Source of the DNA: DAOUJH01 sp965248955
Lineage (GTDB): Bacteria; Chloroflexota; Dehalococcoidia; Lucifugimonadales; QGNO01
Direction of reading: 5' to 3'
Length of the DNA stretch: 64,000 bases
Assembly: GCA_965248955.1 (NCBI GenBank)
Contig: OZ252212.1
Location: 558,001-622,000, forward strand
Part shown: in pieces, positions 36,954 through 45,811 of the stretch
Numbering within the stretch: position 1 is the first letter of the stretch
Layout: each line of letters begins with the position of its first letter
Program-made: the position numbers and the translations under genes
Notes under the pieces: generated by a model
What the model saw: only the letters and a program-made list of their open reading frames with translations
The model's database searches: none
Told to the model about the DNA's origin: nothing

Positions 36954-38135
36954 TCAACCAATATGGCCCCGCAGAACATCCAAGTACTTGTATGCAGACC
37001 CCGTGTTCATTAAAACTATGTTCCCGGACGGGTCCACTTCGCCTTCTGCCAGAAGCTTCTTCAACCCGGCCAGCGTGGCCGCGCCTTCCGGGGCAGGGTA
37101 GACGCCTTCAGTGCGAGCCATCTGGTTCACCGACTCCATCATCTCTCCATCCGTAACGGTCAAGGCCGTTCCGCCGCTTTCCCTCAGCGCTTGCAGCATC
37201 AGGTAGTCGCCAATGGCCGAAGGCACACGTATACCGGCTGCTATCGTAGCAGCCCCCGTCCAGGGCTCTGCGTGGCAGGCTCCGTTGTGGAAGGCACGGA
37301 CGATGGGAGCACAGCCTTCCGCCTGCACCGCTATCATTCGAGTGGTCACTTGGTCCAGCCAGCCCAGGGCCACCATCTCATGGAACGCTTTCCAGATACC
37401 AACGATTCCCGTGCCGCCTCCGGTGGGATAGACGATCACGTCCGGCGTGCGCCAGCCAAGCTGCTCCGCCAGCTCATAGCCCATGGTCTTCTTGCCTTCA
37501 GCCCGGTACGGCTCCTGTAGAGTCGACACATCGAAGATCCCCTTTTCAGCGGCTGTCTCTCTTGATAAGCGACCCGCATCACTGATCAAACCGTCGACAA
37601 GGGTAAGCCGGGCGCCGAAGTCCATGCACTCCTGTTGATTGGCAACGGGCGCGTCCTTGGGCATGAAGACATGTGCCTCCATACCTCCATGAGCGCAGTA
37701 AGCGGCCATGGCGCCAGCTGCATTTCCCGCTGAAGGCATGGTTATCCGAGTCAAACCCAACTCTTTGGCGCGGGAAACCGCGGCGGATAGGCCTCTAGCC
37801 TTGAACGAGCCTGTAGGGTTAACTCCTTCGTCCTTGATGTACAGATTGCTGCAGCCCAACTGCCCGCCCAAGTTTGGTGCAGGCAGCAGAGGAGTCATCC
37901 CTTCGCCAAGGGTGATGACGTTGCCGGGATCACGCACCGGCATCATCTCGTAGAAACGCCACATATTGTTGGGACGCGACGAGAGGGCGTCGCGATCCAC
38001 GGCTTTGCGGACACCGTCTATGTCATAGCGCGCGTAAAGTACCTTACCGCAGGCAGAGCAAGTTCTGTGAGGTTCATCCGCCGTATAGGTTTCGCCGCAG
38101 GCGGTGCATTCAAGGTGGCTAAGGTAGCTCTGCAT
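36954..38135 (-). CDS. thrC: Threonine synthase
   Basis: Converts O-phosphohomoserine to threonine with PLP. The 393-residue protein has an N-terminal four-cysteine rubredoxin-like motif (Cys10, 13, 26, 29), the PLP lysine in PTGSFKARG (Lys112), the SAGNAAGAMAAY phosphate/cofactor region, and YPTGGGTGIVGIWKAF. This is the shorter, archaeal/plant-like type. TAGGAGAG precedes the ATG. It is upstream of the methyltransferase/MTHFR gene. Confidence 0.93.
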   Translation of the reverse strand: MQSYLSHLECTACGETYTADEPHRTCSACGKVLYARYDIDGVRKAVDRDALSSRPNNMWRFYEMMPVRDPGNVITLGEGMTPLLPAPNLGGQLGCSNLYIKDEGVNPTGSFKARGLSAAVSRAKELGLTRITMPSAGNAAGAMAAYCAHGGMEAHVFMPKDAPVANQQECMDFGARLTLVDGLISDAGRLSRETAAEKGIFDVSTLQEPYRAEGKKTMGYELAEQLGWRTPDVIVYPTGGGTGIVGIWKAFHEMVALGWLDQVTTRMIAVQAEGCAPIVRAFHNGACHAEPWTGAATIAAGIRVPSAIGDYLMLQALRESGGTALTVTDGEMMESVNQMARTEGVYPAPEGAATLAGLKKLLAEGEVDPSGNIVLMNTGSAYKYLDVLRGHIG

Positions 38136-38282
38136 GATCTCTCCTATCTAGACTGAAGGCATTGTATGAATAAGACACAAGCAGTCACCACTGTTGGCAA
38201 GTCATGCGCAGACTTGGGTGTCCTGATTGCAGGCTAAGTGGTGGCCGCGGTGGGCGACGGGCCAACCGATGGTGAGGAACCG

Positions 38283-38816
38283 CTACGCTTCGGCGGACTG
38301 GTCTATGTGAGGTGGTTCGGTTACTAACCTGGTCAATATATCGGTCCAGTCTGAAGGAACGGTGAACAAGGTTGGGGAACCGCCCACCATTGCGTAGCTG
38401 GATCTGACATCGGGCGTTTTGTCGCCTATGAATAAATCTATCTCCCGGCTCGACCTCAGAGTTACCACTATGTGAGTTAGCGGAGGGTCAAGGCCAAAGC
38501 TTGCCGGATCCTGGACTTCCTCATCCAGAACCCTGGACGACCTTGGTCCTGTAAGTAAAAGGGGCACACCGCCCCATCTGTCGTTGTCCACAGGCTCACC
38601 GCTGTCTGCAAACACCCAGCCTGATTCCGATCTGAAGAATGCCTGCGTATCGTCCCTATGCGTCACTTTTATTCCGGTTATGTCACCGAATGTAATGTCG
38701 TAGACCCAGGGGTTCTGCGGTTCGGCCTCTTCCCTATTCTGAAGCTGAAAGAGCACCACGTATCCACCCACGATAGCCACCAGGACCACCAGGATGAACG
38801 ATACTCGATAGTTCAT
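38283..38816 (-). CDS. DUF4340 protein of an ABC-GldG set
   Basis: A 177-residue protein with an N-terminal membrane anchor (MNYRVSFILVVLVAIVGGYVVLF) and an extracytoplasmic part beginning with PWVYDITFGDITGIKV, followed by the GWVFADSGEPVDNDRW strand pattern of DUF4340. It is shorter than many DUF4340 proteins. Start at 38816, one base after the GldG-like stop; a longer frame starts inside that gene. Last gene of the ABC set. It may form part of the outer-face complex built on the GldG-like protein. Confidence 0.8.
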   Translation of the reverse strand: MNYRVSFILVVLVAIVGGYVVLFQLQNREEAEPQNPWVYDITFGDITGIKVTHRDDTQAFFRSESGWVFADSGEPVDNDRWGGVPLLLTGPRSSRVLDEEVQDPASFGLDPPLTHIVVTLRSSREIDLFIGDKTPDVRSSYAMVGGSPTLFTVPSDWTDILTRLVTEPPHIDQSAEA

Positions 38817-38817
38817 C

Positions 38818-40476
38818 CTACCGCCTCCGCCACCAGGCCACGGCGGCAAGCAGCGCCATCAAAGATGGCAGAACGATCCAGCTCAGGCCGCGTATCAGTT
38901 GCATCTCGCGGCCGGTAACGATGAGGCGCCTTGAGGCTATGGGCTTCGACCGTACAGAGGCCAGGGTATAGTCTTCCGTAAGCCAGTTCACCGAGTTGAG
39001 CAGCATGTCCCGGTTGCCCACGCTGTTGATATGGAAATTGGTGGCAAAGTCTTTATCTCCAAATATAACCGCCTTGGTTGGCCGTGCTGCATTGGGGTCG
39101 GGATTCAAGCTCAATGGAGCAATGCCCTCCATGGCAAAGGCAGGCACTCTGATAGCAAAGTCGCCGTTGGGACAGTTGTTGACATCCTCATCCAAAGTCA
39201 AACAGCTCAGGATGGTGGTGGTAGCAATTGGATATTGCCGAATGGTGCCGGGCATCTCCTCCGGGGGTAGACTGGGAATAACCGAGGTGGCGCCTGCAAA
39301 ATAGCTCTGCTCCACCAGCGCTGTTATGGCATCCACGGGTTGCTGGTCATTGTACTGTGTGCGCTGTATAAGCGGCGTCTGAGGCTGGCCCGCCAGGGAA
39401 CTGCCCAGATCAACTATAGTCCCTTCCTCTACTTCTATGGCCCAGGATGCAAGCAAGTCCTTGAAGGTCTGCGGCGGGTCGGGTTCCAGCAGAAGGAGTA
39501 GCCGGCCACCCAGGCGTAGGTACTCTGAAAGCAGATCGAACTCGGTCTGGTTCAAATCTCTCGTAGGCCCGGCAATGATGACGGCAGCAGCCGATTCAGG
39601 AATTTCCGGGTTCTGTACGAGCGAAAGAGGAAAAACGCTGTAGTTGTCGTTGTTCATGCCAGACCTGGCGAGTCCGAATCCTTCACGGCTATCGGCTTCA
39701 TCGTTGCTCAGGTCAAGCTCACCATGGCCGGTGAGATGGAATATCTGTTTGCGCTCCACGCCGGTCACAATGAGCAGTGCCGACGATATATCGCGTTCCT
39801 CAAACAAAGGCGCCGTGAGCCTGTATTGCAGTCCTCCATCCGTACCCTCAAAAACTACGGTAGGATACTCCGTAACCCTGTATCGGTTGGCCAATGCAGG
39901 TTCGCGGTCCGGGTCGGAGAAACGGTACTCAAACCGGCCCCCCGAGCGGTGGCGGAACTCGTTGAGCATATTTTCCACCGGGACGCGGAATGGCTCCTGC
40001 CTGGGGTCGCCCGGCACAAAGAAGGCAATAGCTTCAACCGGTTCGGCAAGGTTATCCAAAATGTTCAAGGTATGCGGCGCAAGGCTGAACTGGCGTGTCG
40101 CGGTGAGGTCCCATCTGAAGGCCGTATTGACCCCCAAGACGTAGATCAAGATTCCCAGCATCAAAAACGCCGCCACCATGATTGCAGTGTTCAGACCGTA
40201 CCTGCCTCTGCGTCCCGTAATGCTCTGCACCACGGTATTGAGAGAGAGCATTAGGGAAACAACCAGAAAGATGCCGCTGAGCACAATGACCACTATGGCA
40301 GGCCCGCGCAGTTCAGGTATGAAGACCAGAAGGACAAGACCAATGAAGAAGATGACCACACCTGCCAGGGCTATGACCAGGCTTACCGCCCCCCTAAATG
40401 GAATGCGGCGCATGAGTGAGGCCAGAGTTTGGCTTGTTTGCTGATCGGTAGAGCTGTCCCTGGTGGGAGTAGACAT
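38818..40476 (-). CDS. GldG-like ABC transport auxiliary protein
   Basis: A 552-residue membrane protein with helices at about 30-50, 55-78 and 95-115, a large extracytoplasmic domain (120-520: FSLAPHTLNILDNLAEPVEAIAFF..., with IFHLTGHGELDLSNDEADSREG and LLLLLEPDPPQTF), and a C-terminal helix (about 532-548). This is the pattern of GldG-type 'ABC-type uncharacterized transport system' proteins. It lies between the permease (1-base gap) and the DUF4340 gene. These sets occur far beyond gliding bacteria; function is unknown. Confidence 0.85.
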   Translation of the reverse strand: MSTPTRDSSTDQQTSQTLASLMRRIPFRGAVSLVIALAGVVIFFIGLVLLVFIPELRGPAIVVIVLSGIFLVVSLMLSLNTVVQSITGRRGRYGLNTAIMVAAFLMLGILIYVLGVNTAFRWDLTATRQFSLAPHTLNILDNLAEPVEAIAFFVPGDPRQEPFRVPVENMLNEFRHRSGGRFEYRFSDPDREPALANRYRVTEYPTVVFEGTDGGLQYRLTAPLFEERDISSALLIVTGVERKQIFHLTGHGELDLSNDEADSREGFGLARSGMNNDNYSVFPLSLVQNPEIPESAAAVIIAGPTRDLNQTEFDLLSEYLRLGGRLLLLLEPDPPQTFKDLLASWAIEVEEGTIVDLGSSLAGQPQTPLIQRTQYNDQQPVDAITALVEQSYFAGATSVIPSLPPEEMPGTIRQYPIATTTILSCLTLDEDVNNCPNGDFAIRVPAFAMEGIAPLSLNPDPNAARPTKAVIFGDKDFATNFHINSVGNRDMLLNSVNWLTEDYTLASVRSKPIASRRLIVTGREMQLIRGLSWIVLPSLMALLAAVAWWRRR

Positions 40477-40477
40477 T

Positions 40478-41194
40478 CTAACGCCATCTCCTTGACTCTA
40501 GTGATCTGATGGTGAGGAAGAGAAACACCGCCGTCACCACCAAGTAATATATGATGTCGCTTGTATCAATGACGCCACGGGCAAAAGCGTCGAAATGGCT
40601 GGTCAGAGAAATCGCTTCTAGCACGGTAGCCACAGTGCCCCCCACAATCGTCGTAATCTGATCGATGACGTTGAAAAGAAGGATCACTCCAAAGCCCACG
40701 GCGGCGGCGACGAGCTGATTCCCGGTTAGCGAAGAGGCCAGAAGACCTATGGCAAGCGTGGCGCCTCCATAAAGGAGGAAACCCACATAGCCGCTGAACA
40801 TTGGGCCTGGGTCTGGATTTGCGTACAGCGCAAGGATGACTATGTAAAAAAGCGTGAGCAAGACGGTGCCGCTCAAAATTACGAAGCTGGATATGAACTT
40901 GCCAAGGACCACCTCGTAGTCGCGCACTGGTGAGGTCAAAAGCAACTCCAGCGTGCCCAACTTCTGCTCCTCAGACAGCAAGCGCATTGTCAAGAGAGGT
41001 GGGATCAGGGGCAGTAAGAAGAAGCTGCTTCGCAGCAACAACCCACGGATCTCCGCCACAGCAAAGGTCTGGTCGATGCTATCGATGAAGAAGACGCCGG
41101 TCAGCGCAAGGAAGACCCCCGCTACTATGTATGCCATTGGCGACGTAAAATAGACCGCCAGTTCTTTTATGGTGATGGCTAGTGTTGTACGCAT
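40478..41194 (-). CDS. ABC-2 type permease (GldF-like)
   Basis: A 238-residue permease with about six membrane segments, including the N-terminal TLAITIKELAVYFTSPMAYIV signature common to GldF/NosY-like ABC-2 permeases, and LLSEEQKLGTLELLLTSPVRDYEVVLGKF. Partner of the ATPase gene that ends 2 bases upstream. The substrate is unknown. Confidence 0.88.
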   Translation of the reverse strand: MRTTLAITIKELAVYFTSPMAYIVAGVFLALTGVFFIDSIDQTFAVAEIRGLLLRSSFFLLPLIPPLLTMRLLSEEQKLGTLELLLTSPVRDYEVVLGKFISSFVILSGTVLLTLFYIVILALYANPDPGPMFSGYVGFLLYGGATLAIGLLASSLTGNQLVAAAVGFGVILLFNVIDQITTIVGGTVATVLEAISLTSHFDAFARGVIDTSDIIYYLVVTAVFLFLTIRSLESRRWR

Positions 41195-41196
41195 AG

Positions 41197-42150
41197 CTAG
41201 GACTCCTCAACGGTGGTGAGACGGAGGAAAATCTCTTCCAGACTCAACGTCACGGCTTCCATGCGGAGCAATCCCCAACCCTGCTCCACCAGTGTCTTCG
41301 CAAGCTCAATGCGCATCTCGTCGCCGCGCCTGCATATCAGGTTGTACACCACACTGCCCCCGTCTCCTCCAGTGAACCTAACGTCCTGCACTCCCTTCAC
41401 GCTGCGTATTGCCTTGGTCACCTCGCCGCTAGGGCCCCTCACCTCAAGAGTGAGGCGTTCCGTGCCCTCCAGCCGCTCGGCCAGATTTTGCGGCGTATCT
41501 TCGGCCACTATCTCCCCTTCGTGAATGATGACCACCCTTTCACATATCATGCTAACTTCAGGGAGAATGTGGGTGGATAGGATCAGGGTATGCTCACCGC
41601 CAAGGTCCTTTATCAACTGGCGCGTCTCAACGATTTGTATGGGGTCTATGCCAATAGTCGGTTCATCCATGATGAGGACGTCCGGCTCATGCAACACAGC
41701 CTGGGCAATGCCGGTCCGCTGGCGGAAACCCTTGGACAGCTTCCCAATAATAGTATCCCGGTAATCCTCCAGGCGGCAGATCTGCACCACGTCATCTATA
41801 CGCTGCCGTATACTTTTGCCGTCCATGCCCCGGATTTTGCCCATGAAGCTCAGGTAGTCCCGCACGGTCATTTCCGTGTACAGCGGTACGTTCTCCGGTA
41901 GATAGCCAATCTGCTGCCTGGCCTTCAAGGAATCGCTTATGACGTCAAATCCCCCGATGCGAGCTGTACCGCTGGTAGGCGGCATATACCCTGTGAGAAT
42001 ACGCATGGTTGTGCTTTTACCGGCCCCGTTAGGGCCAAGAAAGCCTAGTATTTCGCCTTTATTTACGGAGAACGTCACGTCGCTAACAGCGGGGAAGTCT
42101 CCAAAATACTTCGATAGGTGGTCTACTTCAATCATTGGTTGTCTGGCCAT
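41197..42150 (-). CDS. ABC transporter ATP-binding protein
   Basis: A 317-residue ATPase with Walker A GPNGAGKST (39-47), the Q-loop in IGYLPENVPLY, the signature LSKGFRQRTGIAQAVL, and Walker B DVLIMDEPTIGID. The C-terminal tail of about 80 residues (LTLEVRGPSGEVTKAI...) is the DrrA/GldA-type extension. It is the first gene of a four-gene unit with permease, GldG-like and DUF4340 proteins, with gaps of 1 to 2 bases. Confidence 0.93.
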   Translation of the reverse strand: MARQPMIEVDHLSKYFGDFPAVSDVTFSVNKGEILGFLGPNGAGKSTTMRILTGYMPPTSGTARIGGFDVISDSLKARQQIGYLPENVPLYTEMTVRDYLSFMGKIRGMDGKSIRQRIDDVVQICRLEDYRDTIIGKLSKGFRQRTGIAQAVLHEPDVLIMDEPTIGIDPIQIVETRQLIKDLGGEHTLILSTHILPEVSMICERVVIIHEGEIVAEDTPQNLAERLEGTERLTLEVRGPSGEVTKAIRSVKGVQDVRFTGGDGGSVVYNLICRRGDEMRIELAKTLVEQGWGLLRMEAVTLSLEEIFLRLTTVEES

Positions 42151-42285
42151 ATCTAATTGATCCTAAGCATGCAAAGGAGTCCCTTTGAGGACAACGACAT
42201 ATCCATACGCAAATGATATGGCTGGTTTGCCGTCGACAATTTCCATCTACGTGGACATCAGTTAGGGCGCCCCAGGAGTCGTACC

Positions 42286-42315
42286 TTGTGTGAATTTTAG
42301 GACAAATGATATGCT
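42286..42315 (+). promoter_or_regulatory. Probable speD promoter with a repeated 11-mer
   Basis: TTGTGT (-35), 18-base spacer, TATGCT (-10), 43 bases before the speD ATG. The 11-mer CAAATGATATG overlaps the -10 (42303-42313) and occurs again upstream at 42210-42220, a possible regulator site. Confidence 0.45.
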
Positions 42316-42357
42316 AAGCAGAGCTTTTTGCCAAGCTATCTCTGTTTGGAGCAGTGA

Positions 42358-42771
42358 ATGCATCTAGTAATCGATGGCTTTGGAGCCAGAACACCCATAT
42401 TGGAAGACGTTGACGCTATCTACAAGTTCTTGGATCAATACCCGGATGCCATAGGCATGACCAAAATAGCGCCTCCCCACGTATATTCATACGAAGGCAA
42501 GAATCCTCTGGATGTAGGCGTTTCAGGGTTTGTGCTCATTGCGGAAAGCCACATAAGCATCCACACCTTCCCCAAGCGGGGCTACGTGAATATAGACGTC
42601 TTTTCCTGCAACGACTTCAATGCAGAGAAAGCCCTGGCAGAGCTCAAGCAGATGTTCTCTCTGGATACAGTCCGCAGCTGGGTCCTGGAACGAGGTTTGG
42701 AGTACTCAGACCCTGTTGAGGCGGCAAGAGCTGTAACGGCAGAACGAGCACAGATAACAGAGCGTATCTAA
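42358..42771 (+). CDS. speD: S-adenosylmethionine decarboxylase proenzyme
   Basis: Makes decarboxylated SAM for spermidine synthesis. The 137-residue protein matches the bacterial/archaeal short class: self-cleavage at Glu63-Ser64 in AESHISIHTF gives the pyruvoyl group, with His69 and Cys84 as the processing residues, at the same spacing as in the Thermotoga enzyme. GGAG lies 8 bases before the ATG. No spermidine synthase is nearby. The stop is 4 bases from the ppdK stop on the opposite strand. Confidence 0.92.
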   Translation: MHLVIDGFGARTPILEDVDAIYKFLDQYPDAIGMTKIAPPHVYSYEGKNPLDVGVSGFVLIAESHISIHTFPKRGYVNIDVFSCNDFNAEKALAELKQMFSLDTVRSWVLERGLEYSDPVEAARAVTAERAQITERI

Positions 42772-42775
42772 GCTT

Positions 42776-45619
42776 CTACAGATCACCCTCGGCTTTGGTT
42801 GAGACCAGGATCGGCTCCACATCCAGTGCGGAGAGAGCGGCTTGCGCGGCGGCAAGGCGGGCCACAGGAACGCGAAACGGAGAAGCACTGACGTAGTCCA
42901 GACCAACTTGATGGCAGAACTCTATGCTGGAAGGGTCGCCGCCATGCTCACCGCAAATCCCAACCTCCAGAGTAGGGTCGATTGATCTGCCCTTCTCCAC
43001 TGCCATCTTCACCAAAGCGCCTACGCCGGCCCTATCGAGCACTTGGAACGGGTTCTTCGGGAAGATTCCACGCTCCAGATACTTGGGCAGGAACTTCTGC
43101 TCATCGTCACGACTGATGCCATAGGTCGTCTGGGTCAGGTCGTTGGTGCCAAAGCTGAAGAATTCGGCATGCCTGGCAATCTCGTCGGCAGTCAGTGCAG
43201 CCCTGGGCAACTCAATCATAGTGCCAATCTTGTAGGGCACTTGGACTCCTTGCTCTTCCTGCACCAGTCTAGCCACTCTTACCAACAGCTTCTTCACCGT
43301 CTCCAGCTCGTTGGCGTGGCCAATTAGAGGAACCATGATCTCAGGTTGTGGGTCGAAACCCTCCTTGGCAAGCTCGCAAGCCGCCGTGAAGATGGCCCTT
43401 ACCTGCATCTCGTTGATAGCGCCGTACATGATGCCAAGGCGGCACCCTCTGAGACCCATCATTGGGTTAGCCTCGCGCAGGCTTTCCACTACACCAAGCA
43501 GATCCTCTCTTGATTTCAATTCATCCGCTCCAGACTCCCTCATACGCAGCTCAATAACCTCCCGCAGGAGGTCTTCATACGGTGGAAGGAACTCGTGCAA
43601 CGGCGGATCCAGAAGGCGGATAATCACGGGCTTTCCCGTCATAACCTTCATGATGGCCTTGAAGTCTTTGGTCTGGAACTCCCAGAGCTTGTCAAGCGCA
43701 TCATAATAACGCTTGGCATCCAGCGAAACGCCCAAAGTAGCGCGCTGCTTCTCCTGCTGTCTCATAAGCTCTTCTCTGTGGCTGCTGGGAGACTTATAAA
43801 TCCTCTCCTGAATATCACGCATCCAATCGTCAAATTCAGCAGCGCCCGGAGCCGCTATAATCATCTGCCTGACCACAGGAAGCCGTTCCTCCGCGAAGAA
43901 CATATGCTCCGTGCGGCAGAGGCCTATCCCCTGGGCGCCATAGTCCAAGGCGCGCTGGGCATCCTCCGGCGTATCCGCATTTGTCCACACCCCCAACTTC
44001 CGCGCTTCATCGGCCCATCGCAGTAGAGTATTCAAATCTGTTTCGTCAGCGAAATTGGCTTCCCTGGTGAGTAGACTACCTATGAACACCTCACCGGTAG
44101 TCCCGTCTATGCTGATGTCCGTCAGCTCCTCGATTACTCTACCGTTGATAGCGCAACTATTGGAATCGTAATCCACCACCAGTGCGTCACAGCCAGCGAC
44201 ACATGGTTTACCCAGTCCCCTGGCCACTACGGCAGCATGGCTGGTGGCTCCGCCGCGTGCCGTTAGCACACCTCTAGCCAGCAGCATGCCCCGAACATCG
44301 TCAGGGTTGGTTTCCATCCTAACCAGGATGACGTCTTCTCCCTGAGCTCCAAGCTGTGCAGCATGATCGGGGTTGAACACAACCTTGCCGCTGGCCGCAC
44401 CCGGAGATGCGTTGAGACCGGTGGCAAGCATATCCCTGCGGGCTATGGCCTGGTCTTTAGCCTCTTCGTCAAAGCGAGGCAACAGCAGCTGGTTTATCTG
44501 CCCAGGCTCAACGCGCATCAAAGCCTCTTCTCTGGTGATCAGCGCTTCGTCCACCATATCCACAGCCATTTTCACCGCGGCCCGCGCCGTTCTGTTGGCA
44601 GACCGGGTCTGCAGCATGTAGAGAGTGCCCCGCTCCACGGTAAACTCAATGTCCTGTGCGTCTTTGTAATGCTCCTCCAAGCGCTGTGCAATCTCCTCCA
44701 GCTGCCTGTACAGGTTCGGCATTGTCTCCGCCAGGTGAGTGATCTTTAAAGGAGTACGGATACCGGCCACAACGTCTTCACCCTGGGCCTTGGCCAGGTA
44801 CTCGCCGTACAGCGCTTTCTTCCCAGTGGAAGGATTGCGGGTGAACACCACGCCCGTGCCGCTGCGTTCGTCCATATTGCCGAAGACCATGGCGACTACG
44901 CTCGCCGCGGTACCCAGGTCATGAGGAATGCCATAGAAGTTCCGGTAATCCACAGCACGACGGCCGTTCCAGCTTGAGAATACCGCCTTTATGGATAGTT
45001 CCAACTGCTGGTATGGGTCTTGGGGAAAGCCGGAACCCGTTTCTCTAATCATCAAGTCTTGGAATTTGGCTACCACCTCCTTCAGATCCTCGGCGGTCAC
45101 CTGAGAATCATTGGTAACGCCGGCGGCCTTCTTTTGCGCATCCAGGATGCCCTCAAAAGGCTCGCCCGGCATACCCAGCACAACCTTGCAGAACTGCTGA
45201 ATGAAGCGCCGGTAAGAATCGTAGGCAAACCTTTCGCCGCCGCTGGCCTTGGACAACCCCTTCATCGTCTCATCGTTCAATCCCAGGTTGAGGACCGTGT
45301 CCATCATGCCCGGCATGGATATCGCACCACCGGAACGCACTGACACCAGAAGCGGGTCTTCGGAGTCGCCGAAGGTCTTTCCTGTGCTTGCCTCTATATC
45401 GCGCATGCCCTGCAGGGTCTGTTCGTACATTCCAGGGGGGAAGCTCTTCTCCAGACTGTAATAGGCATTGCATGCCTCTGTGGTAATTATGAAGCCTGGC
45501 GGTACCGGGAGTTGGGCCCTGGTCATTTCGGCTAGACCTGCGCCCTTTCCTCCCAGGAGGTCTCTCATCTCTCCGCTGCCTTCACGGAAGAGATAGACCC
45601 ATTTCTTGGGATCTGACAC
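42776..45619 (-). CDS. ppdK: Pyruvate, phosphate dikinase
   Basis: Interconverts pyruvate + ATP + Pi and PEP + AMP + PPi. The 947-residue enzyme has the three-domain order: N-terminal ATP-grasp (GGKGAGLAEMT, VRSGGAISMPGMMDTVLNLG), the phosphohistidine swivel domain (LTARGGATSHAAVVARGLGK with the catalytic His), and the C-terminal barrel (FSFGTNDLTQTTYG; GICGEHGGDPSS with the Cys). Length matches the bacterial dikinase. I place the start at GTG 45619, with TAGGAGG 7-8 bases upstream; an ATG at 45640 would put this site inside the gene. Confidence 0.96.
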   Translation of the reverse strand: MSDPKKWVYLFREGSGEMRDLLGGKGAGLAEMTRAQLPVPPGFIITTEACNAYYSLEKSFPPGMYEQTLQGMRDIEASTGKTFGDSEDPLLVSVRSGGAISMPGMMDTVLNLGLNDETMKGLSKASGGERFAYDSYRRFIQQFCKVVLGMPGEPFEGILDAQKKAAGVTNDSQVTAEDLKEVVAKFQDLMIRETGSGFPQDPYQQLELSIKAVFSSWNGRRAVDYRNFYGIPHDLGTAASVVAMVFGNMDERSGTGVVFTRNPSTGKKALYGEYLAKAQGEDVVAGIRTPLKITHLAETMPNLYRQLEEIAQRLEEHYKDAQDIEFTVERGTLYMLQTRSANRTARAAVKMAVDMVDEALITREEALMRVEPGQINQLLLPRFDEEAKDQAIARRDMLATGLNASPGAASGKVVFNPDHAAQLGAQGEDVILVRMETNPDDVRGMLLARGVLTARGGATSHAAVVARGLGKPCVAGCDALVVDYDSNSCAINGRVIEELTDISIDGTTGEVFIGSLLTREANFADETDLNTLLRWADEARKLGVWTNADTPEDAQRALDYGAQGIGLCRTEHMFFAEERLPVVRQMIIAAPGAAEFDDWMRDIQERIYKSPSSHREELMRQQEKQRATLGVSLDAKRYYDALDKLWEFQTKDFKAIMKVMTGKPVIIRLLDPPLHEFLPPYEDLLREVIELRMRESGADELKSREDLLGVVESLREANPMMGLRGCRLGIMYGAINEMQVRAIFTAACELAKEGFDPQPEIMVPLIGHANELETVKKLLVRVARLVQEEQGVQVPYKIGTMIELPRAALTADEIARHAEFFSFGTNDLTQTTYGISRDDEQKFLPKYLERGIFPKNPFQVLDRAGVGALVKMAVEKGRSIDPTLEVGICGEHGGDPSSIEFCHQVGLDYVSASPFRVPVARLAAAQAALSALDVEPILVSTKAEGDL

Positions 45620-45798
45620 GGTTTGCCTCCTAAACCGCAAATATGAAGTTATTAAGTATAGATATCGTCTCTAGGAGACGGCCCTTCCTGTGGGTGTAGA
45701 TTATATCACCTTAACTTCCAGTTAGCACTTTAACAGCACTGCCGAGTTGCATCAAATCCGCTTTAGGTCATGCTTTTCACTCCAAGCATACGGCATGC

Positions 45799-45811
45799 TA
45801 TATTCTTAAAA
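45799..45811 (+). promoter_or_regulatory. -10 element for a probably leaderless dgt mRNA
   Basis: TATATT at 45799-45804 lies 6 bases before the dgt ATG, with no Shine-Dalgarno between. A start about 7 bases after it would fall on the ATG, giving a leaderless transcript. The -35 region (TTTCAC, 18 bases upstream) is weak. Confidence 0.4.

Noticed and set aside
45666..45680. CGTCTC-TAG-GAGACG inverted repeat upstream of ppdK
   Set aside because: Short, with no supporting promoter geometry; could be an operator but there is not enough to call it.
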